Source: WHSO01 sp050485485
Lineage (GTDB): Bacteria; Pseudomonadota; Alphaproteobacteria; SMXQ01
DNA length: 64,000 bases
Assembly: GCA_050485485.1 (NCBI GenBank)
Contig: JBJHBM010000008.1
Coordinates: 14,865-78,864, forward strand
Direction of reading: 5' to 3'
The notes beneath the pieces were generated by a model. It was not told the DNA's origin. It saw only the letters and a program-made list of their open reading frames with translations, and made no database searches. The position numbers and the translations under genes were made by a program. Positions 8,323-18,043 of this stretch are shown here, one piece after another. How positions within the stretch are numbered: the stretch's first letter is position 1; the number at the start of each line of letters is the position of its first letter.

Positions 8323-8952
8323 ATGACAGATACATGTTCCAGCCGCGGCCGCCCGGGCGGACGGCGGCGCTCCCGTTCCACCACCGGCGCCCTGCGCGCC
8401 GCCGCGACGCGCTTCTGCCTCGCCTTCGCCTGCGCCGCGATGCTCGCCGCCTGCGGCGGTGGCGCGGGCCCTCTCCCGCCCGCGCCCGCGCCGACCGAAA
8501 CCACCTACCGGCTGGGCCCCGGCGACCAGGTCCGCATCAACGTGTTCAACGAGCCGGACCTCTCCGGCGAGTACCGCCTCGACGGCAACGGCAACCTGAC
8601 GCTGCCGCTGATCGGCGTCGCGGAGGCCGGCGGGCTCACCTCGGAGGAGCTGACCCGGAGCCTCGAGAAGAAGTTCGCCGAATACCTGAAAAGCCCGAAC
8701 ATCAGCGTGGCGATCCTGAACTACCGGCCATTCTACATCGTGGGCGAGGTCCAGCGCCCGGGCAACTACCCTTACGTCGATGGCATGACGGTGATCAACG
8801 CCATCGCCATCGCCGGCGGCTTCACCTATCGCGCCAACACCAGAAATTTCTATATCCAGCGCAAGGCCGAGAGCGACGAGCAGTTCGCCGCGCAGCAGCA
8901 GACGGGGGTCATGCCCGGCGACGTCGTGGTCGTGCGCGAGCGATTCTTCTAA
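8323..8952 (+). CDS. outer-membrane polysaccharide export lipoprotein (Wza/KpsD/GumB family)
   Basis: 209 residues. An arginine-rich N-terminus leads into a hydrophobic segment and the lipobox LAAC, so the mature protein is probably an outer-membrane lipoprotein. A Poly_export domain follows (YRLGPGDQVRINVFNEPDLSG near residue 66), then an SLBB domain (FYIVGEVQRPGNYPYVDGMTV). Family members form the export channel for capsule or exopolysaccharide. It is shorter than Wza (about 380) and closer to GumB-type proteins. The ATG at 8323 has GAGGA 12 bases upstream. It lies 15 bases before the co-polymerase gene. Confidence 0.92.
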   Translation: MTDTCSSRGRPGGRRRSRSTTGALRAAATRFCLAFACAAMLAACGGGAGPLPPAPAPTETTYRLGPGDQVRINVFNEPDLSGEYRLDGNGNLTLPLIGVAEAGGLTSEELTRSLEKKFAEYLKSPNISVAILNYRPFYIVGEVQRPGNYPYVDGMTVINAIAIAGGFTYRANTRNFYIQRKAESDEQFAAQQQTGVMPGDVVVVRERFF

Positions 8953-8967
8953 TTCTTCCGAGGACGC

Positions 8968-11229
8968 ATGAGAGACCTCCGACCCGTACCGATTCAAGCA
9001 CCGCCGCAGCCGCCCCAGATTTGGCCGGAGCCGGCGTTCGCCGCCTACAGCGCCCCGCAGCCCGGCCTCGAGGACGTGTTGCGCAAGATGTGGAGCCGCA
9101 AGCTCCTGATCGCCGGCATCACGCTTGCCTGCGTGGTCGCGGGCGCGGTCGCGAGCGCCGTCATCACGCCGCGCTTCCAGGCGGAAAGCCGGGTGCTGGT
9201 GGGCGTGCAGGCGCCGCGGGTCCTCAACGTCGATTCGATCCTGAGCGGGCTCACGGCGAATTCCGAGACGCTCCAGAGCGAGGCCTACGTGGTGACCTCG
9301 CGCACCATGATGGAAACCGTCGCGCGGCGCCTCGAGCTCGACCGCACGGCGGAGTTCAACCCCGCGCTGCGCGAGCGCCGCTTCAGCCTGACGCGGGCGC
9401 TCGGCATCGACGCGGCGCTCGGCTGGGTGAGCGGGCTGGTGCGCCCGGCGGGCGCCAGGCCGCAGGCGGGCGCGGCGGGCGGCGGCGAGGTCGGCGACAG
9501 GCGCTGGGACCGCATCGTGGCCTCACTCGCGAGCCGGGTCGAGGCGGTGCCGCTCAACCGCTCGCACGTCATCAGCATCGTCGCGCAGTCGGAGAACCCG
9601 CAGCTCGCCGCGCGCATCTCTAACGCCTTCGGCGAGGTCTACCTCGAGCAGCAGATTCAGACCAAGCAGAGCGCCACCGAAAGCGCCGACCAATGGCTCC
9701 AGGAGCGCATCGCCCAGCTGCGCGAGCAGGTGAACCAGGCCGACCAGGCGGTCGAGGAGTACCGGCGCAAGCACGGACTCTACGAGACCCGCTCCGATAC
9801 CGTGATCGCCCAGCAGCTCGCCGAGCTGAACCGCGAGCAGATCGCCGCCCAGAACGCACTGGTCGAGGCCGAGACGCGCTTCCGCCAGGCGCGCGCCGAG
9901 GTCGACACCGTGGCCTCGGCCGAGAGCCTGCCGGCGGTGCTGCAGTCGCCGCTGATCCAGACCCTGCGCGGCCAGCAGTCGGAGCTCGAGCAGCGCGCGG
10001 CCGAGCTGTCGTCGAACTACACCGAGCGCCACCCGCAGCGGCGCCACATCCAGGCCCAGATCGACGAACTCGACAATAAGATCAAGGCCGAGGCGAAGCG
10101 CATCGTCGCGAGCCTCGAGCACCAGCTGCACATGGCCACCGACCGCTACCAACGGGTGCGCAAGGAGATGGCCGCGCTGCAGAACGACATGGGCGCGGCC
10201 AACCAAGAGGCGGTCACCCTGCGCCAGCTCGAGCGCGAGGCCGAGGCCAACCGCGGCATGCTGGTGGCGCTGCTGCAGCGCTCCAAGGAGACCGTCGGCC
10301 AGCACGACCTGCAGGCCCCCGACGCGCGCCTGATCTCGCGCGCCGACGTGCCGCTCTCGCCGTCCTATCCGCCGAGCACGCTGATGGTGGTGCTGGCGGG
10401 CTTCGTCGGGCTCGGGAGCGGCACACTGCTCGCGCTGCTGCTGGAAGGCGGGACCCGCACCTTCCGCACCCGCGAGGACGTCGAGACCGAGACCGGCCTG
10501 CCGGTGCTGGCGGTGGTGCCGGCCGTCTCGCGCGTGCGCCGCGGCGGCCGCGAGCAGCGCTCGCGCTACTGGGACGCGGTGCAGATGATGAACACCCGCC
10601 TGTGCCTCGAGACCGAGAGCGGCGGGCCGCCCGCGAGCGTGCTGTTCACCTCCGCGCTCGCGCGCGAGGGCAAGACCAGCCTCGGCACCGCCTACGCCAA
10701 GCTGCTCGCGCGCGAGGGCCAGCGCGTCGTGATCGTGGAGCTCGACTGGAAGCGCCCGAGCCTGCACACCGCCCTGGGCCGCCCGCAGCAGGCCGGCCTC
10801 GCCGAGTTGCTGCACGGCATCGTCACGCCCGAGGAGGCGGTCTACCGCGACCCCGAGACCGGCCTGCACGCGATCTTCGCCGGCGACGGCGACCAGATCG
10901 AGCGCAGCAACGTCTGGCTCGCGCGCCTGCGGCTGCTGCTCGGCACGCTCACGCGCCACTACGACGTGATCATCCTCGACAGCGCCCCGGTCTCGGTGAC
11001 GCCCGAGATTCTCCACGTCGCGCGGCTGGTGGAGCAGACCGTGTTCGTCGTCAAGTGGCACGACACGCCGCGCCGCGCGGTCGCCAACGAGCTCGCGAGC
11101 CTGCAGCGCGCCGGCGCCTCGGTCGCGGGCGTGGTCCTGTCGCGCGTCAACGCCCGCCGCTACCGCCGCTACGCCTACGAGGACCGCAACTACGCCGCGC
11201 GCCACCCCCTCGCCTACGGCACCGGCTGA
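8968..11229 (+). CDS. Wzc/GumC-like polysaccharide co-polymerase with C-terminal tyrosine kinase domain
   Basis: 753 residues. An N-terminal Wzz domain has a transmembrane helix near residues 43-65; a long coiled-coil region covers roughly 230-450, followed by the PLSPSYPPSTLMVV proline motif and a second transmembrane helix. The C-terminal cytoplasmic domain is a BY-kinase: Walker A-like ALAREGKTS near 564, Walker A-prime VVIVELDWKRPS, and Walker B VIILDSAPV near 668. It ends in a tyrosine cluster (five Tyr in the last 24 residues), the usual autophosphorylation site. It controls chain length and couples polymerisation to export. The Walker A has Ala where Gly is usual. Confidence 0.94.
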   Translation: MRDLRPVPIQAPPQPPQIWPEPAFAAYSAPQPGLEDVLRKMWSRKLLIAGITLACVVAGAVASAVITPRFQAESRVLVGVQAPRVLNVDSILSGLTANSETLQSEAYVVTSRTMMETVARRLELDRTAEFNPALRERRFSLTRALGIDAALGWVSGLVRPAGARPQAGAAGGGEVGDRRWDRIVASLASRVEAVPLNRSHVISIVAQSENPQLAARISNAFGEVYLEQQIQTKQSATESADQWLQERIAQLREQVNQADQAVEEYRRKHGLYETRSDTVIAQQLAELNREQIAAQNALVEAETRFRQARAEVDTVASAESLPAVLQSPLIQTLRGQQSELEQRAAELSSNYTERHPQRRHIQAQIDELDNKIKAEAKRIVASLEHQLHMATDRYQRVRKEMAALQNDMGAANQEAVTLRQLEREAEANRGMLVALLQRSKETVGQHDLQAPDARLISRADVPLSPSYPPSTLMVVLAGFVGLGSGTLLALLLEGGTRTFRTREDVETETGLPVLAVVPAVSRVRRGGREQRSRYWDAVQMMNTRLCLETESGGPPASVLFTSALAREGKTSLGTAYAKLLAREGQRVVIVELDWKRPSLHTALGRPQQAGLAELLHGIVTPEEAVYRDPETGLHAIFAGDGDQIERSNVWLARLRLLLGTLTRHYDVIILDSAPVSVTPEILHVARLVEQTVFVVKWHDTPRRAVANELASLQRAGASVAGVVLSRVNARRYRRYAYEDRNYAARHPLAYGTG

Positions 11230-11232
11230 GCC

Positions 11233-12492
11233 GTGCCCGGTCCCACGCTCCCCTCCGCGCTGCTGCTGACACAGCATTACTGGCCGGAGCCGATCGGCTC
11301 CGCGCCCTACACGACCGACGTGGCCGAGCATCTCGCCGCCGAGGGCGCGGCGGTAGCCGTCTTCACCTGCCGCCCCCACTACCCGGCGGGACGCGTGCCC
11401 GAGGACTACGCGGGCGGCGACCGCGACCGCGAGACGCGGCGCGGCGTCGCCATCGAGCGCGTCGCGCCGTTCCGCCCGCGCGGCAGCGGCGCGCTCGGAC
11501 GCCTGGTGCGGGAGGGTGCCTTCCTGATGCGGGGCCTTGCCGCCCTCGCCGCCGGCCGCGTCCGGCGCGCCGACCTTACGGTATCGCTGTGCCCGTCGAT
11601 CCTGACGGTGCTGCTCGGCGCCGCTGCCCGGCGCCGCGGCGGCCGCCACGTGGTGCTGGTCCACGACATCCAGTCGGGCCTCGCCGCCGCGCTCGGCATG
11701 GCCGGCCGGTTCGGCCTCGGCAACGCGATAAAATGGCTCGAGCGCGTCGCGCTCGACCGCGCCGACACGGTGCTGGTGCTGTCGTCCAACATGAAGGCCA
11801 TCCTGCGCGCCCAAGGCGTGCGCGCGCCGATCGAGATCCTGCCGATCTGGGTCGACACGCATGCGATCCGCCCGCGCGAGGATACGGCGGAGCCCGCGCG
11901 CGTCACCGTCGTCTACAGCGGCAATCTCGGCCGCAAGCAGGGACTCGGCCAAGTGGTGGACATGGCGGAACGGCTGCAGCGCCGCAACCGCCACGTCGAG
12001 GTGCTGCTGCGGGGCGCCGGGAGCGAGGCGGTACGACTTGCGCGCGACGTCGCGGCGCGCGGCCTCGTCAACGTGCGCTTTGCTCCGCTGGTGGCCCCGG
12101 AGCGGTTCGCCGCGAGCCTCGCGGACGGCACCATCCATCTCGTGCCCCAGGACCCCGGTGCGGCAGATTTTGCTGTTCCTTCAAAGGCTTATGCCATCAT
12201 GGCGAGCGGCCGGCCGTTCGTCGCGACGGCCCGGCCGGGCAGCCAGTTGTGGGACCTCCGGCGACGCTCGGACGCCTTCCTGTGCGTGGCGGCGGGCGAT
12301 GCCGACGCCCTCGCGGACGCCGTCGAACGGCTCGCCCTCGACCCTTCCCTGCGCGCGCGACTGGGCCGCAACGGCCGCGCCTATGCGGTCGCCCATCACG
12401 ACCGGGCGCTGGTGCTCGGTCGCTTCATGAACATCGCCGGGCTCCAACCGGCGGGCAAGACATGGCAACACCAGGCATCCCGCATCTCCTGA
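11233..12492 (+). CDS. family 4 glycosyltransferase, WcaI-like
   Basis: 419 residues, GTG start 3 bases after the previous stop. The N-terminus LLLTQHYWPEPIGSAPYTTDVAEHL and the later segments (VVYSGNLGRKQGL, then FAVPSKAYAIMASGRPFVA) match GT-B glycosyltransferases of the WcaI/WbuB type, the colanic acid fucosyltransferase group. It would add one sugar of the repeat unit at the cytoplasmic face. A fucosyl donor fits the presence of gmd and fcl, but specificity is inference. Its last 31 bases overlap the next gene. Confidence 0.88.
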   Translation: MPGPTLPSALLLTQHYWPEPIGSAPYTTDVAEHLAAEGAAVAVFTCRPHYPAGRVPEDYAGGDRDRETRRGVAIERVAPFRPRGSGALGRLVREGAFLMRGLAALAAGRVRRADLTVSLCPSILTVLLGAAARRRGGRHVVLVHDIQSGLAAALGMAGRFGLGNAIKWLERVALDRADTVLVLSSNMKAILRAQGVRAPIEILPIWVDTHAIRPREDTAEPARVTVVYSGNLGRKQGLGQVVDMAERLQRRNRHVEVLLRGAGSEAVRLARDVAARGLVNVRFAPLVAPERFAASLADGTIHLVPQDPGAADFAVPSKAYAIMASGRPFVATARPGSQLWDLRRRSDAFLCVAAGDADALADAVERLALDPSLRARLGRNGRAYAVAHHDRALVLGRFMNIAGLQPAGKTWQHQASRIS

Positions 12493-13787
12493 TCCTCGAA
12501 CCCGACAGCCGAGGCCATGCGCGCGAATGGATCGGACACCTGATCCAGGGCGCGCACGCACTCGGCGCGCGCGGACCCAGGCTCACCTTCGCCGTGCCGT
12601 CCGCGCTCGCCGAGGAGATCGCCCCGCATGTCCCGTGCACCGCGCGCGGCCGCATCGGCTTCGTGGCCCTCACCCCGCGCGAGGCGTCACTGTGCCTCAG
12701 CGACAGACTCGCCGTGAGCGGCATGGCCCGGTGGTGGACCATGCGCCGCTGCCTCGACCGCGCCGGCGCCACCCACGGCCTGTTCCTCGAATTCGACCAC
12801 CTGTCGCTGCCGCTCGCCCTCGGCCTCAACGGCGGCGGACGGCCACTCTCCGGAATCCTGTTCCGGCCATCGGTCCATTACGGCGAGATCGGGCCCTACC
12901 GGCCTACCGGACGCGAACGCCTGCGCGACCTGCGCAAGCAGCTCCTCTACCGCTTCGTGCTCCGCAACCCGGGAGTCGCCGCGATGCTGACGCTCGATCC
13001 CTATTTCGTGACCCATGCCCGGCGCGCCTACGCCAACGGCATCAAAGTCGCCGAGGCCCCCGACCCCGCGTTTCCGCTACCGGAGCCGGCGGCGGGCGTC
13101 GCGGCGCCATGGGCCGACATCCCGGAGGAACGCCGGCTGCTCGTGCTGTTCGGAGAGCTGACCGAGCGCAAGGGGCTGCCGACCCTGCTCGACTCGCTGC
13201 TGCTGCTGCCCGCGGGGGACGCGGAGCGCCTTGCGGTGATCGTCGCCGGGCGCATCGACGCCCGGCTCACGCCGGAGGTCGAGGCACGGGCCGTCCGGCT
13301 CGCGCGCGAGCGTCCTCAATTGTGGCTCCGCTTCGAAAACAGGCGCCTCCCTGCCGGCGAGCTCGCCGCGCTGCTACGGCGCTGCTGTATGGTCCTAGCG
13401 CCCTACCAGCGCTTCGTCGGATCGAGCGGCATCGTCCTGTGGGCGGCCGGCGCGGAAAAGCCGGTGCTGTGCCAGGACTACGGCCTTCTCGGGCGCCTCG
13501 TGCGCGATCACGGCCTCGGGGTCGTCACCGACAGCACCGACCCTTCGGCGCTCGCCGCCTGCCTTCGGGAGATCGCGCGCGGCACCCTCCCGCCTACGCC
13601 CGATACCCGGGCGATGGGGGCGCTCTGTGCCGCGCGGACGCCCGAACGCTTCGCCCGCACCGTGTTGGAGCATGCGCTATCCGGTTGCGCGAACACCCCC
13701 CTTCCGACCCCGCCCCACGGCCAGCCGCGCAGCATTACCTCGATGCTGTGCTGCCTCGCCGCAGGTGCCCTGGACATAGTGCTTTAG
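12462..13787 (+). CDS. probable GT-B glycosyltransferase
   Basis: 441 residues. It begins MATPGIPHLLILEPDSRGH and carries GT-B type C-terminal features: LLVLFGELTERKGLPTLL near 225 and an acceptor-loop segment FVGSSGIVLWAAGAEKPV near 318. The N-terminal half is not close to a named family. It overlaps the preceding gene by 31 bases in a different frame, with only a weak purine-rich stretch before the ATG; a later start is possible but would lose the conserved N-terminal strand. The last 25 residues look like a non-conserved tail. It probably adds one sugar of the repeat; donor and linkage are unknown. Confidence 0.78.
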   Translation: MATPGIPHLLILEPDSRGHAREWIGHLIQGAHALGARGPRLTFAVPSALAEEIAPHVPCTARGRIGFVALTPREASLCLSDRLAVSGMARWWTMRRCLDRAGATHGLFLEFDHLSLPLALGLNGGGRPLSGILFRPSVHYGEIGPYRPTGRERLRDLRKQLLYRFVLRNPGVAAMLTLDPYFVTHARRAYANGIKVAEAPDPAFPLPEPAAGVAAPWADIPEERRLLVLFGELTERKGLPTLLDSLLLLPAGDAERLAVIVAGRIDARLTPEVEARAVRLARERPQLWLRFENRRLPAGELAALLRRCCMVLAPYQRFVGSSGIVLWAAGAEKPVLCQDYGLLGRLVRDHGLGVVTDSTDPSALAACLREIARGTLPPTPDTRAMGALCAARTPERFARTVLEHALSGCANTPLPTPPHGQPRSITSMLCCLAAGALDIVL

Positions 13788-13791
13788 AGAG

Positions 13792-13818
13792 GTCACAGGG
13801 GTCCACGGCATGGTCACA
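13792..13818 (+). promoter_or_regulatory. GGTCACAG repeat, 21-bp period, before the wcaJ-like gene
   Basis: GGTCACAGG (core 13792) and GGTCACAGC (core 13813) are 21 bases apart, two helical turns, with a related GGTCCACGG between. A further GGTGACACA follows at about 13840. The 94-bp gap before the initiating transferase otherwise contains only its GGAGG ribosome site. Proposed binding site for the ChvI-like regulator. Confidence 0.45.
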
Positions 13819-13881
13819 GCTGCTTTGGGCCCATCGGTGACACAAGGGACGCTGTCCGTTCGCACCTAGACGGAGGCCCCT

Positions 13882-15429
13882 ATGAGCCAGCTCGACCAGC
13901 GCTCGCGCGAGAATCGCGACGACCGCCATACCGGCCGAGCGGCGCGCCCGCGTCCTACGCTGGTAGCGCCGGCGCGCATGATGCCGGAGCGTATGCCTCC
14001 GGCTCCCATGTCGTGGGCACCGAGGCCCGTGTCGGCGAACGCGATCTGCGCCGTCATGGCGCTGCTCGACGTGCTGGTCCTCGTGGCGACCGCGACGGTG
14101 GCCTTTCTCGTCTGGCTGACCAACGACCCCTATTCGACGGTGACGGAGTATGCCCTCATCACCGCGCTCGGCGTCCTGCTCGCGCTCAACCTGTTCAACC
14201 TGGCACGGCTCTATGACTCCGCGCTGCTGCATCGCCCGCACCTTACGCTCAAGCGCGTCGCGATCTGCTGGTGCGCGGTGGCGGCCGCGCTGATCGCGCT
14301 CAGCTTCTTCACCAAGACCTCGGACGACTATTCGCGCTTCTGGGCCCTCATGTGGTTCGCCTGCGCGCTCGTCGGCCTGTGCGCCGCCCGCTGGCTGGTT
14401 CTGGCGCGCACCGCGCGATGGGCCGCAGAAGGACGGCTGCGGCGCAAGGTAGCGATCGTCGGCACGGGCGTGTTCGCGCGCCGTCTCGCGCAGCGCTTCT
14501 CCTCCGATCCGAAGAGCGGCGTGGCGGTCGTCGGTCTGTTCGCCGACCGCGAGAACCAGGGACAGGCCTGGAAGCCTCCGGCAGGATATGCCGGAGACGT
14601 GGATCAACTGATTCAGCTTGCCCGGCTCGACGCCGTGGACACCGTGATCGTCGCAGACGAGAGCGCCCCCGGCGATCGCCTCAACACGCTCTTCCTGCGG
14701 CTGCGCGAGGTCCCGGTCGACATCCGCTATTGCCCCGGCCCGATGGCGCTGGAGCTCGGCCGGTGCGAAGTGTCCCACTACGCCGGAATCGCGATGCTGA
14801 ACGTGGTGGACCGGCCGCTCGCCGAATGGCGCTACGTCGTCAAGGCAATCGAGGATCGCGTGGTCGCCTCGGCCATACTCGTAATGATCGCACCCGTGTT
14901 GCTCGCCATCGCCGTACTCATCAAGCTCGACAGCAAGGGGCCGATCCTGTTCCGACAGAAGCGCTACGGCTACAACAACCAACTGGTCGAGGTCTGGAAA
15001 TTTCGCACGATGTATCACGATCTCGCCGACCAGAAAGCCGAGCAGCTCACCCAGCGCAACGACCCGCGCGTCACGCGCGTGGGCGAGTTCCTCAGGCGCT
15101 GGAGCCTCGACGAATTGCCCCAATTCTTCAACGTCCTGCGCGGCGACATGTCGATCGTAGGGCCCCGCCCCCACGCCGTGTCCGCCAAAGCGGGTGGGCT
15201 TCTCTACCAGCAGGCGGTGCCCCACTACGCCGCCCGTCACCGCGTCAAGCCGGGCATCACCGGCTGGGCGCAGATCAACGGCTGGCGCGGCACCACCGAT
15301 ACCGTCCGGCAAATCGAGAAGCGGGTCGAGCACGACATGTACTACATCGAGAACTGGTCTCTGTGGCTCGACCTCAAGATCATCGCGCTGACCGTGACCC
15401 GGGGTTTCTCGGCACAGAACGCCTACTGA
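13882..15429 (+). CDS. undecaprenyl-phosphate hexose-1-phosphate transferase, WcaJ-like
   Basis: 515 residues. Four to five N-terminal transmembrane helices (about 50-175) are followed by a CoA-binding-like Rossmann domain (KVAIVGTGVFARRLAQRF). The C-terminal bacterial sugar transferase domain has the membrane re-entrant helix and the signature WKFRTMY, RRWSLDELPQFFNVLRGDMS, VGPRPHA. It transfers a hexose-1-phosphate, glucose in WcaJ, to undecaprenyl phosphate and so starts each repeat unit. GGAGG lies 9 bases before the ATG. The upstream gap holds two GGTCACA elements, suggesting a promoter of its own. Confidence 0.94.
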   Translation: MSQLDQRSRENRDDRHTGRAARPRPTLVAPARMMPERMPPAPMSWAPRPVSANAICAVMALLDVLVLVATATVAFLVWLTNDPYSTVTEYALITALGVLLALNLFNLARLYDSALLHRPHLTLKRVAICWCAVAAALIALSFFTKTSDDYSRFWALMWFACALVGLCAARWLVLARTARWAAEGRLRRKVAIVGTGVFARRLAQRFSSDPKSGVAVVGLFADRENQGQAWKPPAGYAGDVDQLIQLARLDAVDTVIVADESAPGDRLNTLFLRLREVPVDIRYCPGPMALELGRCEVSHYAGIAMLNVVDRPLAEWRYVVKAIEDRVVASAILVMIAPVLLAIAVLIKLDSKGPILFRQKRYGYNNQLVEVWKFRTMYHDLADQKAEQLTQRNDPRVTRVGEFLRRWSLDELPQFFNVLRGDMSIVGPRPHAVSAKAGGLLYQQAVPHYAARHRVKPGITGWAQINGWRGTTDTVRQIEKRVEHDMYYIENWSLWLDLKIIALTVTRGFSAQNAY

Positions 15430-15470
15430 ACCGGGATCGCCCGGTCCCTCCGTAGAACCGCGAGATCGCG

Positions 15471-16661
15471 ATGCGTTACCTGTGGCTGACCTGGACCGAC
15501 CCGGCCCCCGAGCACGACGGGCAGAGAATCTATTCGGGGCGCCTGATCGACGCCCTGGCCTCGGCCGGCGCCGAAGTGGATGTCCTGTGCTTCGCCAACC
15601 CCGAGTCGCCGCGCCGTCCCGGCGTCGCCGAGGGCAATATCCGGTGGTGGCCTGTACCGCGCGCGATCAACCGCGCCTTCGCAAGCGTATTCTCGCAGCT
15701 GCCCAATATCGCCTACCGTTCCTATACCCGCGACATGCTGCGCGGCCTGCGCACGCTCGCTTCGCACAAGCGATGGGACACTGTGGTTCTGGACGGTCTC
15801 TACACGGGATGGGCCCTCCCGCATCTGGGAGAGCTTTCGGGACCTTCCGGCGGCCAGCCGCGCGTGGTCTATGTCTCGCATAACCACGAGCAAAGCCTGC
15901 GCCCGGGAATTGCGCAGAACTTCCGCGGCAACCCCGTCAAGGCCGCATTCCTGCGGCGCGACGCGGGCAAGGCCGCGCGCACGGAACGCGCCATGATCGA
16001 TCGCGCCCACCTGATCACGGCGATCACCGACAGCGATGCCGCCTTGTTCCGACGCGACCGTCCCGACCGCCGCGTCGTCGTGCTGACGCCGGGCTACGCC
16101 GGACGGCGGCTCCCGCGCCGCCAGATCACCGGCGACCTACCGCGCCGCGCCATGATCCTCGGCAGCTTCGACTGGATTGCAAAGCGCATGAACCTCGAGG
16201 AATTCGTCGCTCTTGCCGATCCCATCTTCGCCGCCGCCGGCGCCGAGCTTCAGGTGGTGGGCAACAGCGACCCCGGCTATCTGGAGCGCCTCAACCGGCG
16301 CGCGCGCGCGACGCGCTTCGTCGGAGCGGTTCCCGAGATCGAGCCCTACCTCGGCCAGTCGCGCATCGCCGTCGTGCCCGAGCGCAGTGGCGGCGGCTTC
16401 AAGCTGAAAGTGCTCGACTACGTGTTCCACCGCCTGCCCATCGCCGCGCTGGCGGGCTCGGTCTCCGGGACGCCCCTGCAGCCCACGCGCTCGATCCTTA
16501 CCTTCGACAGCTTCGAGCGGCTGGCCAGCGGCGTGGTGGCGGCGCTCGACGACCTCCCCCTCCTCAATGCCCTGCAGGATCAGGCCTATGCCGCCTGCGC
16601 GGAGGAGTTCGACTGGAAGCGCCGGGGCCAGGCCTTCCTCGCGGAGACGAGCGCCGCATGA
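15471..16661 (+). CDS. glycosyltransferase of the GT-B fold
   Basis: 396 residues, starting MRYLWLTWTDPAPEHDGQ with a typical N-terminal strand and glycine-rich turn (IYSGRLIDALASAG). The C-terminal half has ILGSFDWIAKRMNLEEF, VVGNSDPG and VPERSGGGFKLKVLDYVFHRLPIA, the donor-binding region of GT-B enzymes in which an Ala or Ser often replaces the first Glu of the EX7E motif. It overlaps the following polymerase gene by ATGA, so the two are translationally coupled. Sugar specificity cannot be read. Confidence 0.87.
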   Translation: MRYLWLTWTDPAPEHDGQRIYSGRLIDALASAGAEVDVLCFANPESPRRPGVAEGNIRWWPVPRAINRAFASVFSQLPNIAYRSYTRDMLRGLRTLASHKRWDTVVLDGLYTGWALPHLGELSGPSGGQPRVVYVSHNHEQSLRPGIAQNFRGNPVKAAFLRRDAGKAARTERAMIDRAHLITAITDSDAALFRRDRPDRRVVVLTPGYAGRRLPRRQITGDLPRRAMILGSFDWIAKRMNLEEFVALADPIFAAAGAELQVVGNSDPGYLERLNRRARATRFVGAVPEIEPYLGQSRIAVVPERSGGGFKLKVLDYVFHRLPIAALAGSVSGTPLQPTRSILTFDSFERLASGVVAALDDLPLLNALQDQAYAACAEEFDWKRRGQAFLAETSAA

Positions 16662-18043
16662 ACGGTCCTGCCCACGTCCGCCGGGTCGACGGCGGCACCA
16701 CCTTTCTCGTGGCGCTGTTCCTGCTCGGCCTCTATCTCGGGGTCGCGCTCATGCTGCCTGGCGGCACGCCGTTCCCGTCGTTTATCGCGGGGCTTGCGGG
16801 CGGGCTTCTGCTGCTCACGCATCGCGTCTGTATGACCGAGCGTCACATCGTCGCGATTCTCGCGGTCCTTGTGCTCTACCTGCTCTCGATCCTTGGCGCG
16901 CCCGATTACAGCCTGCTCGGCGAGCATTTCAAGGGATTCATCCAGCTCAGCTACTCGCTGGTCATCGGCTACGCCTTCTTCCTCGCCCTGGTGCGCTACG
17001 ACCGCCGCCGGCTCGCGGCGATCTTCCTCGCGTTCTGCATCGCGATCCTGGTCGGCTGCGTTCTCGAGACCTACACGGCGCTGCGCGACGTGAGCGACGC
17101 ATTCCGGGAGCGGGTCTTCCATACCGGCGTCTACGTCGCCGACCTGCGCGATCAGATTCTCTACGGACGCATCCGGCCCAAGCTGTTCACGTCGGAGCCT
17201 TCCGCCGTCACCTTCGCGTTCGCTCTGTTCGCTTTCGTCTGGTACGTGCTGTCCCAGGCGCGCGGCAAGATAGTGATCTACCTCCTGCTTCTGGGTGCGG
17301 CCTATTACTTCATGCGCGGCCCGACCCTGGTGCTGGCGGCCGCCCTGATTCCTGCCTACGAGATGCTGCTGGCCACGCGCAAGGGGCTGCCCGGCGGCCG
17401 GCGCATGGATGCCGGCCGCATGATCGTCGCGGCCGTCCTCGCGCTCGGGCTCGCGCTTGCGGTGGTGCCCTTCCTCCAAAACTTCTACGCGGAGCGCATC
17501 CAGCAGATCGCCTCGGGACAGGACCCGAGTTTCTTCGCGCGCGTGATCGCCCCGCCCATCCTTGCGTTCAAGATCATCGAGCACTACCCGGTGGCCGGCG
17601 CGGGACTCACCGGGTGGGAATACCTCGAGGACATGACGCAGCAGATCTACGCCTCCGCCGAATGGTTCTCGAGCAACTACCGCTTCCAGGGCGCAGCCAA
17701 TTCGATCACGAATTATTTCTGGCTCCACTGGATATTCCTGGGCCTGCTGTGGGGCACGGTAATCCTGATCGCCCTCACGATCATGCTGAAGACGATGGGC
17801 GTGCCGAGCGTGCTGTTCTGCTGGATCGTGTGGGCGGCCTTCGGGCAGGGAGCCGGCTCCTACGTCGGGCCGCAGACCTGGGCGGTGCTGTTCCTCGCCG
17901 CCGCCGCCGCCGTGGTCCACGAGCGCGAAAGCGCCACGCGCGAAGCGCGGCGCTACCTCGAGGAAGCCTATCGCCGCTACGGCATGCCGCAGCTCCAGGC
18001 GCGCCGCGAACCTCATCTCGGTTTGCCTGCGGGGATGCGATGA
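16658..18043 (+). CDS. Wzy-like polysaccharide polymerase
   Basis: 461 residues, strongly hydrophobic, with about 10-11 transmembrane helices and one large periplasmic loop (about residues 290-345, IAPPILAFKIIEHYPVAGAGLTGW). The phrase PVxGxGLxG in the loop before the last helices is characteristic of O-antigen ligase/polymerase proteins. It would join repeat units at the periplasmic face after flipping by the WzxC-like protein. ATGA overlaps with both neighbours place it in one operon with the glycosyltransferases. Primary sequence is poorly conserved in this family, so the call rests on topology and context. Confidence 0.82.
   Translation: MNGPAHVRRVDGGTTFLVALFLLGLYLGVALMLPGGTPFPSFIAGLAGGLLLLTHRVCMTERHIVAILAVLVLYLLSILGAPDYSLLGEHFKGFIQLSYSLVIGYAFFLALVRYDRRRLAAIFLAFCIAILVGCVLETYTALRDVSDAFRERVFHTGVYVADLRDQILYGRIRPKLFTSEPSAVTFAFALFAFVWYVLSQARGKIVIYLLLLGAAYYFMRGPTLVLAAALIPAYEMLLATRKGLPGGRRMDAGRMIVAAVLALGLALAVVPFLQNFYAERIQQIASGQDPSFFARVIAPPILAFKIIEHYPVAGAGLTGWEYLEDMTQQIYASAEWFSSNYRFQGAANSITNYFWLHWIFLGLLWGTVILIALTIMLKTMGVPSVLFCWIVWAAFGQGAGSYVGPQTWAVLFLAAAAAVVHERESATREARRYLEEAYRRYGMPQLQARREPHLGLPAGMR

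Noticed and set aside
13807..13820. Sigma54-like GG-N10-GC spacing before the wcaJ-like gene
   Set aside because: Only the dinucleotides fit; the flanking TGGCAC and TTGCA bases do not. The segment is better explained by the GGTCACA repeats.
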